From positions 1-23,065 of the forward strand of contig CAYFLR010000078.1 in the NCBI GenBank assembly GCA_964343805.1: DNA of 23,065 nucleotides, given 5' to 3'. The position numbers and the translations under genes are program-made. This stretch comes from CAYFLR01 sp964343805 (GTDB lineage Bacteria; Bdellovibrionota_B; Oligoflexia; CAYFLR01). Below, one piece after another: positions 16,258-22,906 of this stretch; positions within the stretch are counted from its first letter, which is position 1; every line of letters starts with the position of its first letter. The notes beneath the pieces were generated by a model. The model did no database searches, was not told the origin of the DNA, and was given only the letters and a program-made list of their open reading frames with translations.

Positions 16258-16788
16258 CTAATTAAACTTTGCGGTGAGTTTGTCAATCTCATCGAGGGAT
16301 TGACTCAATTGATTCGCGATATCAGTGGAAATCTCACCAATGGAGGAGAGTCTGGAAATTTCCTGTAATAGACCTTCTTTCTCCTCCATCTGTTGCTGCA
16401 CTGTAAGAAACTTAACAGCTCGATTGAGAGAGGTCATGAGACGCTCTTCATCTACCGGTTTTTCTAAGTAGTCAAAAGCATTTGCGCGTAGGGCTTCAAT
16501 GATAATTTCTTTATCAGACTTTCCGGTTAAGAGAATCACTAAACATGAGATATTATGTTTATTAATCTTCTTTAAAAGAGTGATACCATCCATCTCAGGC
16601 ATATAGATGTCGGACACCACAATATCAATATTGTTCTGTTCCAGAACTTTAAGAGCTTCACTCCCATCAGGCATTTCGAGCGTAGCAAATCCCCAGGATG
16701 CGATTAATTCTGAGACAAATTCACACAAGTCGGGGTCATCATCTACCACCATAACCCTGATTTGATTCCCGGCCACTTCGTTGATCAT
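16258..16788 (-). CDS. Response regulator receiver with truncated kinase helix (no phospho-His)
   Basis: 176 residues. Residues 9-125 are a receiver domain with acidic pocket Asp16-Asp18, phosphorylation site Asp60 in VSDIYMPEMDG, switch Thr in ILLTGKSD and Lys in YLEKPVD. A coiled linker (QQQMEEKEGLL) leads to a histidine-kinase H-box-like helix, RLSSIGEISTDIANQLSQS. In the family this reads IAHE-INNPL; here the phospho-accepting His is Asn159. A TAG then ends the frame, and in-frame sequence continues with an ATPase core (15676-16257). The original gene was thus a receiver-kinase hybrid, as known from soluble hybrid kinases. The lost His makes autophosphorylation unlikely, so phosphorylation-dependent protein interaction is the more probable surviving role (inference). 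It has its own near-consensus promoter. Confidence 0.8.
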   Translation of the reverse strand: MINEVAGNQIRVMVVDDDPDLCEFVSELIASWGFATLEMPDGSEALKVLEQNNIDIVVSDIYMPEMDGITLLKKINKHNISCLVILLTGKSDKEIIIEALRANAFDYLEKPVDEERLMTSLNRAVKFLTVQQQMEEKEGLLQEISRLSSIGEISTDIANQLSQSLDEIDKLTAKFN

Positions 16789-16821
16789 ATTTCCAATCCA
16801 TAATAAATAAATCCAGGTTTT

Positions 16822-16850
16822 ATTATAGATATTAAGTTGAGAAGTGACAA
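16822..16850 (-). promoter_or_regulatory. Near-consensus sigma-70 promoter of the receiver gene
   Basis: On the minus strand TTGTCA (16845-16850), exactly 17 bp, then TATAAT (16822-16827), about 34 bp before the ATG at 16788. It lies after the ferredoxin stop codon, so the receiver gene is probably transcribed separately from the suf operon. Confidence 0.7.
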
Positions 16851-16860
16851 TATTTATTGA

Positions 16861-17117
16861 TTATTCAAAAAAGTCGGCATTCTTTTTAATAAATGATTCC
16901 CATTTGTCGGGTACCTCATCATCCGGATAGATGGCCTCTACCGGACATTCGGACATGCAAGCTCCACAATCAATGCATTCATCTGGGTTGATATAGAGTT
17001 GAAATCCCTCTTTACTTTCCNNNNNNNNNNAGGTCCATGAATACAATCAGATGGACAAACCTCTACGCAAGAGGCTTCGCATCGACCCACACAGGGTTCG
17101 GTAATTACATGTGGCAT
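16861..17117 (-). CDS. Seven-iron-type ferredoxin (interrupted by assembly gap)
   Basis: Small cytoplasmic electron-transfer protein. From ATG at 17117 the frame reads MPHVITEPCVGRCEASC, VEVCPSDCIHGP, then the 10-N gap (17021-17030); beyond it, in a shifted frame, come LYINPDECIDCGACMSECPVEAI and DKWESFIKKNADFF. The order of Cys clusters (C-x3-C-x3-C-x3-C-x3-C, then C-x2-C-x2-C-x3-CP) and the NADFF ending match bacterial 3Fe-4S/4Fe-4S ferredoxins of the FdxA type. The first cluster reads GRCEASC where the family often has GTKDASC, so an extra Cys is present near the 3Fe/4Fe site. The frame mismatch across the gap shows that 10 N is not the true length. It starts 2 bp after sufD stops and is the last gene of the sufC-sufD operon, so it likely serves Fe-S assembly or is its client. 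Confidence 0.88.
17021..17030. other. Scaffold gap (10 N)
   Basis: Run of ten N between the two Cys clusters of the ferredoxin gene; the frames on either side disagree. Confidence 0.98.
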
Positions 17118-17118
17118 T

Positions 17119-18450
17119 TTAAGCTCCTTCCTTGATCTTAGTGCTAATTAAATTTTTCATGATTTGATGAAGTGTGGGCTCTTTTATTTGATCAATGACT
17201 TCAAAGGCAAATGATTCTTGTAGTAATTTTTCCGCGATTTCACGGCTCATTCCTCTGCTTTTCAAATAGAAAAGTATTTCCTTGGGAAGAGGACCGATGG
17301 TGACACCATGTGAGCACATTACATCATCTGTGGAAATATCTAACTTGGGGCTGGCATGAGCGGTGGCTTGATCTGATAAAACCAGTTGACGGTTGGAAAG
17401 GCCTGCATCGGTTTTGGTTCCCTCTTCATTAATTACAATTTCACCCTCATTCACAATTTTGGACTTATCAAACAAAATGCCTTTCATCAATTCTCGGCTG
17501 GTGGTATTGGGTCCAAAGTGTTCCACTGTGAGACGGTGGTCCAGTTGTCTTGATTTTGTACTGATAGTGAGAGTATTAAGCTGGCATTTAGCCCCCTGTT
17601 CTTTCATAGTCACAACGGTATCTTGTTTAGCGAGATCTGATCCCAAGTCTAGAAAGTAACAGTTGAGATCACTTTCAGCATATTGAGCAAAATGATTCGT
17701 GGCCAGATGATAATTTGAGAAATTCTCATCTTGAATTTTATAATAATTGAGACACGATCCCGGCTCTAAAAAGGTATCGGTGATGAGGTTATTCATCATG
17801 GGTGTTTCATTGAGCGAAACAAAGTGTTCAATAATTTCTGCCTGACTGTTTCTTCCCATGGTAAGGAGGTTACGACTGAAATTAGAGGCTGAACTTTGCT
17901 GTTCCCCTTCAGTTATATTTAAAATATAGATTGGGTCTTTAATCTGTTGATCCATGGGAATAAAGATAAAGTAACCCTTTTTTAGCATCGCTCCGTTAAG
18001 GGCATTTTCAAATTGACCATTTTTTTCTTCCCATTCGGTGAGTCTTTGTCTTACTAGAAAGGTATGGTCCTTTATCGCATCGGTGAGGCTTTTTACAATA
18101 ATTACTTCATTGATCTCTTCAATCAGCGAAAGCTCTTTTAAAAACTCACCATTATAGAGAACTAGTAGGTTTTTTACATCTATGGGAAGGAGAAGTTCCT
18201 TTATCTTGTCTGCATTGATGGGCGCATCGGATTTTTCCGCCATAGGGGGAAAATGGTTTTTCCACATGGCCTTAGCATCGAGGTTTTTCCATCGTTCTAA
18301 TTTAGGATGTGGGACATCGAGTTTAAGAGCTTTTTGCAAGCTACTTTCTTTTAATTTGGTTAACCAGCTGGGCTCTTCTATATTTTGTTTATCTTGAAAG
18401 GAGCTCACCTGATTCAATATATCTTGCTTAATAATAGGTATCGCAGTCAT
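17119..18450 (-). CDS. sufD: Fe-S cluster assembly scaffold subunit SufD
   Basis: 443 residues, usual length for SufD, a beta-helical partner of SufB in the SufBC2D complex that builds Fe-S clusters in the cytoplasm. The N-terminal third is variable (WLTKLKESSLQKALKLD). The core contains HFVSLNETPMMNNLITD, DHRLTVEHFGPNTTSRELMKG, VINEEGTKTDAGLSNRQLVLSD, and the conserved PKLDISTDDVMCSHGVTIG, whose His corresponds to the functionally important SufD His. The end (GMSREIAEKLLQESFAFEV) is typical of the family. Its ATG directly follows the sufC stop (TAA-ATG), so the two are translationally linked, and the ferredoxin follows. No disruption seen. Confidence 0.95.
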   Translation of the reverse strand: MTAIPIIKQDILNQVSSFQDKQNIEEPSWLTKLKESSLQKALKLDVPHPKLERWKNLDAKAMWKNHFPPMAEKSDAPINADKIKELLLPIDVKNLLVLYNGEFLKELSLIEEINEVIIVKSLTDAIKDHTFLVRQRLTEWEEKNGQFENALNGAMLKKGYFIFIPMDQQIKDPIYILNITEGEQQSSASNFSRNLLTMGRNSQAEIIEHFVSLNETPMMNNLITDTFLEPGSCLNYYKIQDENFSNYHLATNHFAQYAESDLNCYFLDLGSDLAKQDTVVTMKEQGAKCQLNTLTISTKSRQLDHRLTVEHFGPNTTSRELMKGILFDKSKIVNEGEIVINEEGTKTDAGLSNRQLVLSDQATAHASPKLDISTDDVMCSHGVTIGPLPKEILFYLKSRGMSREIAEKLLQESFAFEVIDQIKEPTLHQIMKNLISTKIKEGA

Positions 18451-19214
18451 TTAAATTACTCCCATTTGGCTTGTAGAATTTGGTTGGATGACTTCTTCAT
18501 ACCCCTTTTGCTCAAGGGAGGTTGCCAGTTCCCAACCACCGGATTTTACCACTTTACCTTTGTAAAGAATGTGCACCGCATCAGGTTTCATATACTGAAG
18601 AATTCTTTGGTAATGGGTGATGAGGATGATAGACATATTTTCGTTCCGGAGGGTGTTGATGGCTTCAGACACTGTCTGTAAAGCGTCAATATCTAGCCCC
18701 GAATCAATTTCATCTAAGATGGCTAACTTAGGTGTAAGCAGTGCCATTTGTAGTATCTCGTTACGCTTTCTCTCGCCACCTGAAAAACCTACATTAAATG
18801 ATCTTTCTAAATAGGATTCTCCTAGACCCACCAGGCGAGTTTTTTCGTTGACCAAATTCATAAAATCAAAGGCGTCTAACTCTTCTTTGCCTTGGTTCTT
18901 AAGAAGTTAATGGTTCCGAGCCCTGGGATTTCAATCGGTGATTGGAACGATAGAAAGAGCCCTTCGAGGGATCTTTGATCTGCTGACATATCTAATAAAT
19001 CTTGGTCCTTAAAATTAACTTCACCCTCGGTGACATTATAGTCTTCATTTCCTGCTAAGACCTGAGAGAGGGTGGTTTTTCCAGATCCATTGGGTCCCAT
19101 GATTACGTGCAATTCACCGGGCTTAATAGATAGGTCGAGTCCATTTAAAATACGAGTTCCTTCGATTTCTGCATGGAGGTTTTTTATTTGTAATAAATGA
19201 TTTTCCTTTGTCAT
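18451..19214 (-). CDS. sufC: Fe-S assembly ATPase SufC, frameshifted by a small internal deletion
   Basis: ABC-type ATPase that powers the SufBCD scaffold. The first frame (19214 to about 18876) carries the Walker A GPNGSGKTT (residues 40-48), NEDYNVTEG, the Q-loop region LSFQSPIEIPG and INFLRT, then runs to an early stop. The second frame (about 18899 to 18451) reads NQGKEELDAFDF, VNEKTRLVGLG, the ABC signature FSGGERKR, Walker B LAILDEIDSGLDIDAL and the switch His in ILITHYQR. Compared with other SufC proteins, about seven residues between FLRT and the GKEELDAFDF segment are missing, and the reading shifts at 18885-18900. The break therefore looks like a deletion of about 22 bp. All catalytic motifs on both sides are perfect and the genes around it are intact, so an assembly error is the likeliest cause. 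It heads the sufC-sufD-ferredoxin operon behind a sigma-54 promoter. Confidence 0.9.
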
Positions 19215-19266
19215 GATGCTGTCCTTTTGTCGAGGTCCAATATTTCTTATCTGCTCAAAAAGTAGA

Positions 19267-19282
19267 GCAAGATATGTGCCAA
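19267..19282 (-). promoter_or_regulatory. Sigma-54 (-24/-12) promoter of sufC-sufD-ferredoxin
   Basis: Minus-strand TTGGCACATATCTTGC, followed by TC, matches the RpoN consensus TGGCACG-N4-TTGCW with one substitution and the required 10 bp between the GG and GC doublets. Transcription should start near 19255, about 40 bp before the sufC ATG. Confidence 0.85.
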
Positions 19283-19306
19283 CTTTTTAATTCTAAGTGA
19301 CATGAA

Positions 19307-19322
19307 TTGGCCCCTATTTTGC
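19307..19322 (+). promoter_or_regulatory. Sigma-54 (-24/-12) promoter of sufB
   Basis: Plus-strand TTGGCCCCTATTTTGC, followed by AA, keeps the invariant GG and GC doublets at 10-bp spacing and the TTGCA block; it differs from consensus at two positions of the -24 half. The expected start is near 19335, about 50 bp before sufB. It is back to back with the sufC promoter, 24 bp apart. Confidence 0.75.
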
Positions 19323-19383
19323 AATGAATAAAAATGACTCTATTTAGGTGAGTATTTATTAACTTGAAAATGAAGAGAACAAT

Positions 19384-20826
19384 ATGACCACTAACACCAT
19401 TGATTCTATAATAAATGAAGATTATAAATTTGGATTTGTTACTGAAATTGCAACTAACAGCATAAAAGCAGGATTAAATGAAGATGTTATTCGTGAACTA
19501 TCAAAGATTAAAAATGAGCCGGAATTTATGCTGGAGTGGCGTTTAAAGGCCTACCGACATTGGCTAAAGATGAAAGAGCCAGACTGGGCCCGACTTAAAT
19601 ATCCTCCCATTGACTACAATGATATTGTCTATTATTCCGCTCCTGATTCTATGAAAAATAAACCGAAGAGTTTAGATGAGGTGGATCCCAAAGTACTTGA
19701 AACCTATGAGAAATTAGGTGTTCCTCTAGCGGAAAGAGATAAAATGCTAGGAGTTGCGGTGGATGCGGTTTTTGATAGTGTCTCGGTGGGAACGACCTAC
19801 AAGGAAAAGCTAGCCGAACATGGTATTATATTTTGTTCATTCTCTGAGGCTGTGGAGGAGTATCCAGAATTAATTAAAAAATATCTAGGTAAGGTAGTGC
19901 CCTTCACCGATAACTATTTTGCCGCTCTCAATTCAGCCGTTTTTAGTGATGGTTCCTTTATATACATACCCAAAGGGGTGGAGTGTCCCATGGATCTTTC
20001 CACCTATTTTCGTATCAATGCCGCTAATACCGGGCAGTTTGAACGCACTCTGATCGTTGCTGATGAAGGGAGTAAAGTCAATTACTTAGAAGGCTGTACA
20101 GCTCCAAGGCGTGATGAAAATCAACTTCATGCAGCGGTGGTAGAATTGGTTGCTCATAAGAACGCGGAAATAAAATACTCAACTATCCAGAACTGGTATC
20201 CTGGAGATGCCATGGGTCATGGAGGAATTTACAATTTTGTAACTAAACGAGGAAATTGCTTAGGCGATCACTCGAAAATCTCTTGGGTGCAGGTAGAAAC
20301 TGGCTCCGCCATTACTTGGAAGTATCCGAGCTGTATTCTAACCGGTGATCATTCAGTGGGAGAATTCCGTTCTGTGGCTTTAACTAATAACTGGCAGCAG
20401 GCTGATACCGGCACCAAAATGATTCATAAAGGAAAAAATACTAAAAGTACCATTATTTCTAAGGGGATATCAGCTGGTCAAAGTGTTAACACCTATCGTG
20501 GTCAGGTGAGCGTCAATAAAAAAGCCAAAGGGGCTCGTAATTACACCCAATGTGATTCTCTGCTCATTGGTAGTAACTGTGCCGCCAATACCATACCTTA
20601 CATAGATATGAAAAACAAATCAGCTATCATTGAGCATGAAGCAACCACTTCAAAAATTGCTGAAGATCAACTATTTTACTGCTTAGCCCGTGGAATTTCA
20701 CCTGATGATGCCCTGGGTTTAATTGTGAATGGTTTTTGTGAAGAAATTCTTAAAGAATTGCCGATGGAATTTGCGGTGGAAGCTCATAAACTTCTGCAAA
20801 TTAACCTAGAAGGCAGCGTTGGTTAG
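19384..20826 (+). CDS. sufB: Fe-S cluster assembly scaffold subunit SufB
   Basis: 480 residues, usual length, the scaffold subunit on which SufBC2D assembles clusters before transfer to target proteins. Family signatures run throughout: KNEPEFMLEWRLKAYRHW, YSAPDSMKNKPKSLDEVDP, KVVPFTDNYFAALNSAVFSDG, IPKGVECPMDLSTYFRINA, the EGCTAPRRDENQLHAAVVEL stretch, and CDSLLIGSNCAANTIPY holding the assembly Cys, followed by IEHEATTSKI with the conserved Glu. A purine-rich AAGAGAA lies just before the ATG. Unusually, it is divergent from sufC-sufD rather than in line with them, and is followed by a ferritin-like gene. A sigma-54 promoter lies upstream. Intact and very secure. Confidence 0.97.
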   Translation: MTTNTIDSIINEDYKFGFVTEIATNSIKAGLNEDVIRELSKIKNEPEFMLEWRLKAYRHWLKMKEPDWARLKYPPIDYNDIVYYSAPDSMKNKPKSLDEVDPKVLETYEKLGVPLAERDKMLGVAVDAVFDSVSVGTTYKEKLAEHGIIFCSFSEAVEEYPELIKKYLGKVVPFTDNYFAALNSAVFSDGSFIYIPKGVECPMDLSTYFRINAANTGQFERTLIVADEGSKVNYLEGCTAPRRDENQLHAAVVELVAHKNAEIKYSTIQNWYPGDAMGHGGIYNFVTKRGNCLGDHSKISWVQVETGSAITWKYPSCILTGDHSVGEFRSVALTNNWQQADTGTKMIHKGKNTKSTIISKGISAGQSVNTYRGQVSVNKKAKGARNYTQCDSLLIGSNCAANTIPYIDMKNKSAIIEHEATTSKIAEDQLFYCLARGISPDDALGLIVNGFCEEILKELPMEFAVEAHKLLQINLEGSVG

Positions 20827-20883
20827 GAAAGAAACTGTTTCATAATCTTTGATTGAAACACTTTGTTGCAAAGGAACAAGGTT

Positions 20884-21309
20884 ATGCATTGTATTGGTGA
20901 TATTATTGATTCGGTCATTAGTGTTGAGGATTCGGCTTTTAGGTTCTTCAGTAATTTAGCTCTGACCGAGTCAGATCCCGATCTGGTTATTTTATTAGAA
21001 CAGCTCACCCAAGAAAAACTAGAGCATTTAGAGTCCTTAAAATCCATTGGCTTTGAAGAGATTCAATTTTGCCCTTTACCAGCTGTTCATCTCCCTCTTC
21101 GATTAAATATATCTTTAGAAAATAATAAAGAAGACCGTGATATTTACGATGTTTTGAAAAAAGCCAGGGAGCATTTGCACACCTCTTACCAATTTTATAA
21201 GCGTCTCTCGGCCTGCACTCCCAGTGCCAATCTAAAAGGAATTTTTTGTAATTTAGCTAATATTGAATTGGCGCTCAAAAATAGGTTAGACCGTTTTATC
21301 TCTAATTAG
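20884..21309 (+). CDS. Ferritin/rubrerythrin-like helical-bundle protein (degenerate metal site)
   Basis: 141 residues from the ATG at 20884, chosen because AAGGA lies 8 bp before it. Four helical segments resemble the ferritin-like fold: SVEDSAFRFFSNLAL, LEQLTQEKLEHLESLKSIG, KKAREHLHTSYQFYKRLS and CNLANIELALKNRLDRF, in the order seen in rubrerythrin-type domains. Glu15, Glu44/His48, Glu in AREH and Glu in NIEL sit near expected ligand places, but the ExxH spacing is off by one and the last His is replaced, so a complete diiron site is doubtful. There is no rubredoxin domain. It lies 57 bp after sufB on the same strand and probably shares its sigma-54 promoter. A role in iron handling or peroxide defence linked to Fe-S assembly is plausible but inferred. 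A weak hairpin, GTTTCA-N11-TGAAAC (20835-20857), lies between the two genes. Confidence 0.6.
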   Translation: MHCIGDIIDSVISVEDSAFRFFSNLALTESDPDLVILLEQLTQEKLEHLESLKSIGFEEIQFCPLPAVHLPLRLNISLENNKEDRDIYDVLKKAREHLHTSYQFYKRLSACTPSANLKGIFCNLANIELALKNRLDRFISN

Positions 21310-21467
21310 TTGGCCTCCCAAAACTGAATCTAAGAGTTGGCTAACGGAAACGTGCATGCGCAAGGCGGCCAAAAAAATGAGAGAGGACAGTACGTTACAA
21401 GTACGGACTCGAATTATTTTTTGCAGACAACACAGCGGATGCGCGTTTACGGACGCCAACTAATTAG
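21302..21467. repeat. Nested inverted-repeat element between convergent genes
   Basis: A perfect 13-bp inverted repeat (CTAATTAGTTGGC at 21302-21314, its complement at 21455-21467) brackets the whole intergenic space and overlaps both stop codons. Inside, 27-nt arms at 21335-21361 and 21435-21461 are imperfectly complementary (about 20 of 27). Further small palindromes include TTGGCC/GGCCAA (21310-21315, 21367-21372) and GTAC-N7-GTAC at about 21390-21404. No open frame is evident. It could be a bidirectional terminator-like RNA fold, a small non-autonomous mobile element, or both. Confidence 0.6.
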
Positions 21468-22813
21468 GTGGTTTTGGAAGGATCTTCAATCTGATATTTT
21501 TTCATCAAACGCCATAAAGTGGTTCGGCCAATTTGCAGATGTTTGGCCGCTTTGGATTTATTCCATCCCACCTCTTCCAAAATATCTAGAATAGTTTCTT
21601 TATCTTGATCTCGATGTTTACTGGGGTTGAACTCATCTTTGATCACCAGAGTTTTATCTTGGTCTACCGCATGGAGGATATCTTCGGGAAGATCATTGAT
21701 ATCTATAATATCATCGTGAGTTCGGATTAATCCGTACTCAATGGCGTGTTCGAGTTCTCTTACATTACCAGGCCACCTGTAGTTCTTAAATATACTCAGA
21801 ACTTCTGGGGTGAAAGAGATCTGCTTTTGTTTAATTGAGCTGAATTTATGGAGAAAATGATGACAGAGAATTTCGATATCGTCGGCTCTTTCATTAAGTG
21901 CGGGAACACGAATAGGGTAGACATTGAGTCTATAATAAAAGTCTTCTCTAAAATTACCGTTAGCCACTTCTTGACGGAGATCACGGTTAGTGGCGGCAAT
22001 TATTCGCACATCAATTTTGTGACGTTGATTTCCACCTACTTTCTCAATCTCTTTTTCTTGTAACACGCGCAGAAGTTTGACCTGGACATTGGCATTGAGT
22101 TCACCAATTTCATCTAGAAAAATAGTGCCACCTTGAGCCAACTCGAATTTACCTATTTTATCTCGAATCGCCCCGGTAAAAGCGCCTTTTACATGACCAA
22201 AAAGTTCACTTTCTAGTAGATGTTCGCTCAAAGCGCTGCAATTTACTTTTATGAGGGGACCTTCATGACGGTCGGAAATATTATGTACAGCGGATGCCAC
22301 CAGCTCTTTACCGGTTCCAGATTGTCCTAATATCAGCACGGTGGCATTGGTTTTAGCCACCTGCTCAATACTGTCATACATATTGAGCATTTTGTAATTT
22401 TGCCCAATGATGTGATGGAAATCTTCACTCACTTTGACATGGGAACGCAGCGAGGACACTTCGGTCACATCACTTAATATTGACATGACTCCAATAATCT
22501 CGTCTTGGTCATCGGTTAGTTTCCGAGTGCTTTGTTTGCAAATAGTTCGAGTTCCATCGGGAGTTTTGAAAACTAATTCATTATTATCGTACTCTTCCCC
22601 TGTTCGCATTGTTTTACATAGACTGGCGGTAAAACCACAGTCTCGTCCAGCTGAAAAATCGTGGCAATGCAGGCCAATCATGGATTCATCTTGGGAAGAT
22701 AAACCAATTAAGCTCTTGGNNNNNNNNNNTCTCATTTGGTCATCTACGATGTAAACACCTTCAGTGATATTTTCAGCAATGGTTTTTAAAATAATATCTG
22801 ATGATAACGTCAC
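21464..22813 (-). CDS. Sigma-54-dependent activator with cysteine-bearing PAS domain (contains assembly gap)
   Basis: GTG start at 22813; 449 residues counting four placeholders for the 10-N gap (22720-22729) in the PAS domain. PAS (about 5-118): GVYIVDDQMR, gap, IGLHCHDF, GRDCGFTASLC, ending GVMSILSDVTE, with Cys 50, 59, 66 and 92. AAA+ domain (about 135-370): Walker A GQSGTGKE (163-170), the RpoN-contacting GAFTGA (210-215), Walker B GGTIFLDE (228-235), sensor segment AATNRDLR, arginine finger region REDFYYRLNVYPI. The C-terminus is a Fis-type helix-turn-helix (WNKSKAAKHLQIGRTTLWRLMK). There is no receiver domain, so activity should be set by the PAS domain. It lies 93 bp after sufU in the same direction and near two sigma-54 suf promoters, its obvious candidate targets. 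Domain calls secure; regulon inferred. Confidence 0.93.
   Translation of the reverse strand: MTLSSDIILKTIAENITEGVYIVDDQMRXXXXKSLIGLSSQDESMIGLHCHDFSAGRDCGFTASLCKTMRTGEEYDNNELVFKTPDGTRTICKQSTRKLTDDQDEIIGVMSILSDVTEVSSLRSHVKVSEDFHHIIGQNYKMLNMYDSIEQVAKTNATVLILGQSGTGKELVASAVHNISDRHEGPLIKVNCSALSEHLLESELFGHVKGAFTGAIRDKIGKFELAQGGTIFLDEIGELNANVQVKLLRVLQEKEIEKVGGNQRHKIDVRIIAATNRDLRQEVANGNFREDFYYRLNVYPIRVPALNERADDIEILCHHFLHKFSSIKQKQISFTPEVLSIFKNYRWPGNVRELEHAIEYGLIRTHDDIIDINDLPEDILHAVDQDKTLVIKDEFNPSKHRDQDKETILDILEEVGWNKSKAAKHLQIGRTTLWRLMKKYQIEDPSKTT
22720..22729. other. Scaffold gap (10 N)
   Basis: Run of ten N inside the PAS domain of the sigma-54 activator. The frame is kept across it only by chance or correct sizing; residues near the sensor pocket, possibly including further Cys, may be missing. 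Confidence 0.98.
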
Positions 22814-22906
22814 AGTAAGTCCTTTTCTCTATTTCGAGGATACAGCTTTGATCTCTGATACTATTTTTAACAAAGAATAGCAATAAGGTCTTGCCTTAAA
22901 ATGGAC

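Noticed and set aside
19319..19346. Sigma-70 promoter TTGCAA-N16-TATTTA upstream of sufB
   Set aside because: The TTGCAA is better explained as the -12 half of the sigma-54 promoter; the -10 candidate and spacing are weak.
19331..19356. IscR-type binding site upstream of sufB
   Set aside because: The sequence is vaguely similar to a type 1 IscR box, but the two half-sites do not match the consensus symmetry, and no iscR-like gene is in the window.
21335..21461. Integron attC-like recombination site
   Set aside because: Inverted arms and GTTGGC/GCCAAC ends look superficially similar, but the GTTRRRY / RYYYAAC core sites do not fit and no integrase or cassette array is present.
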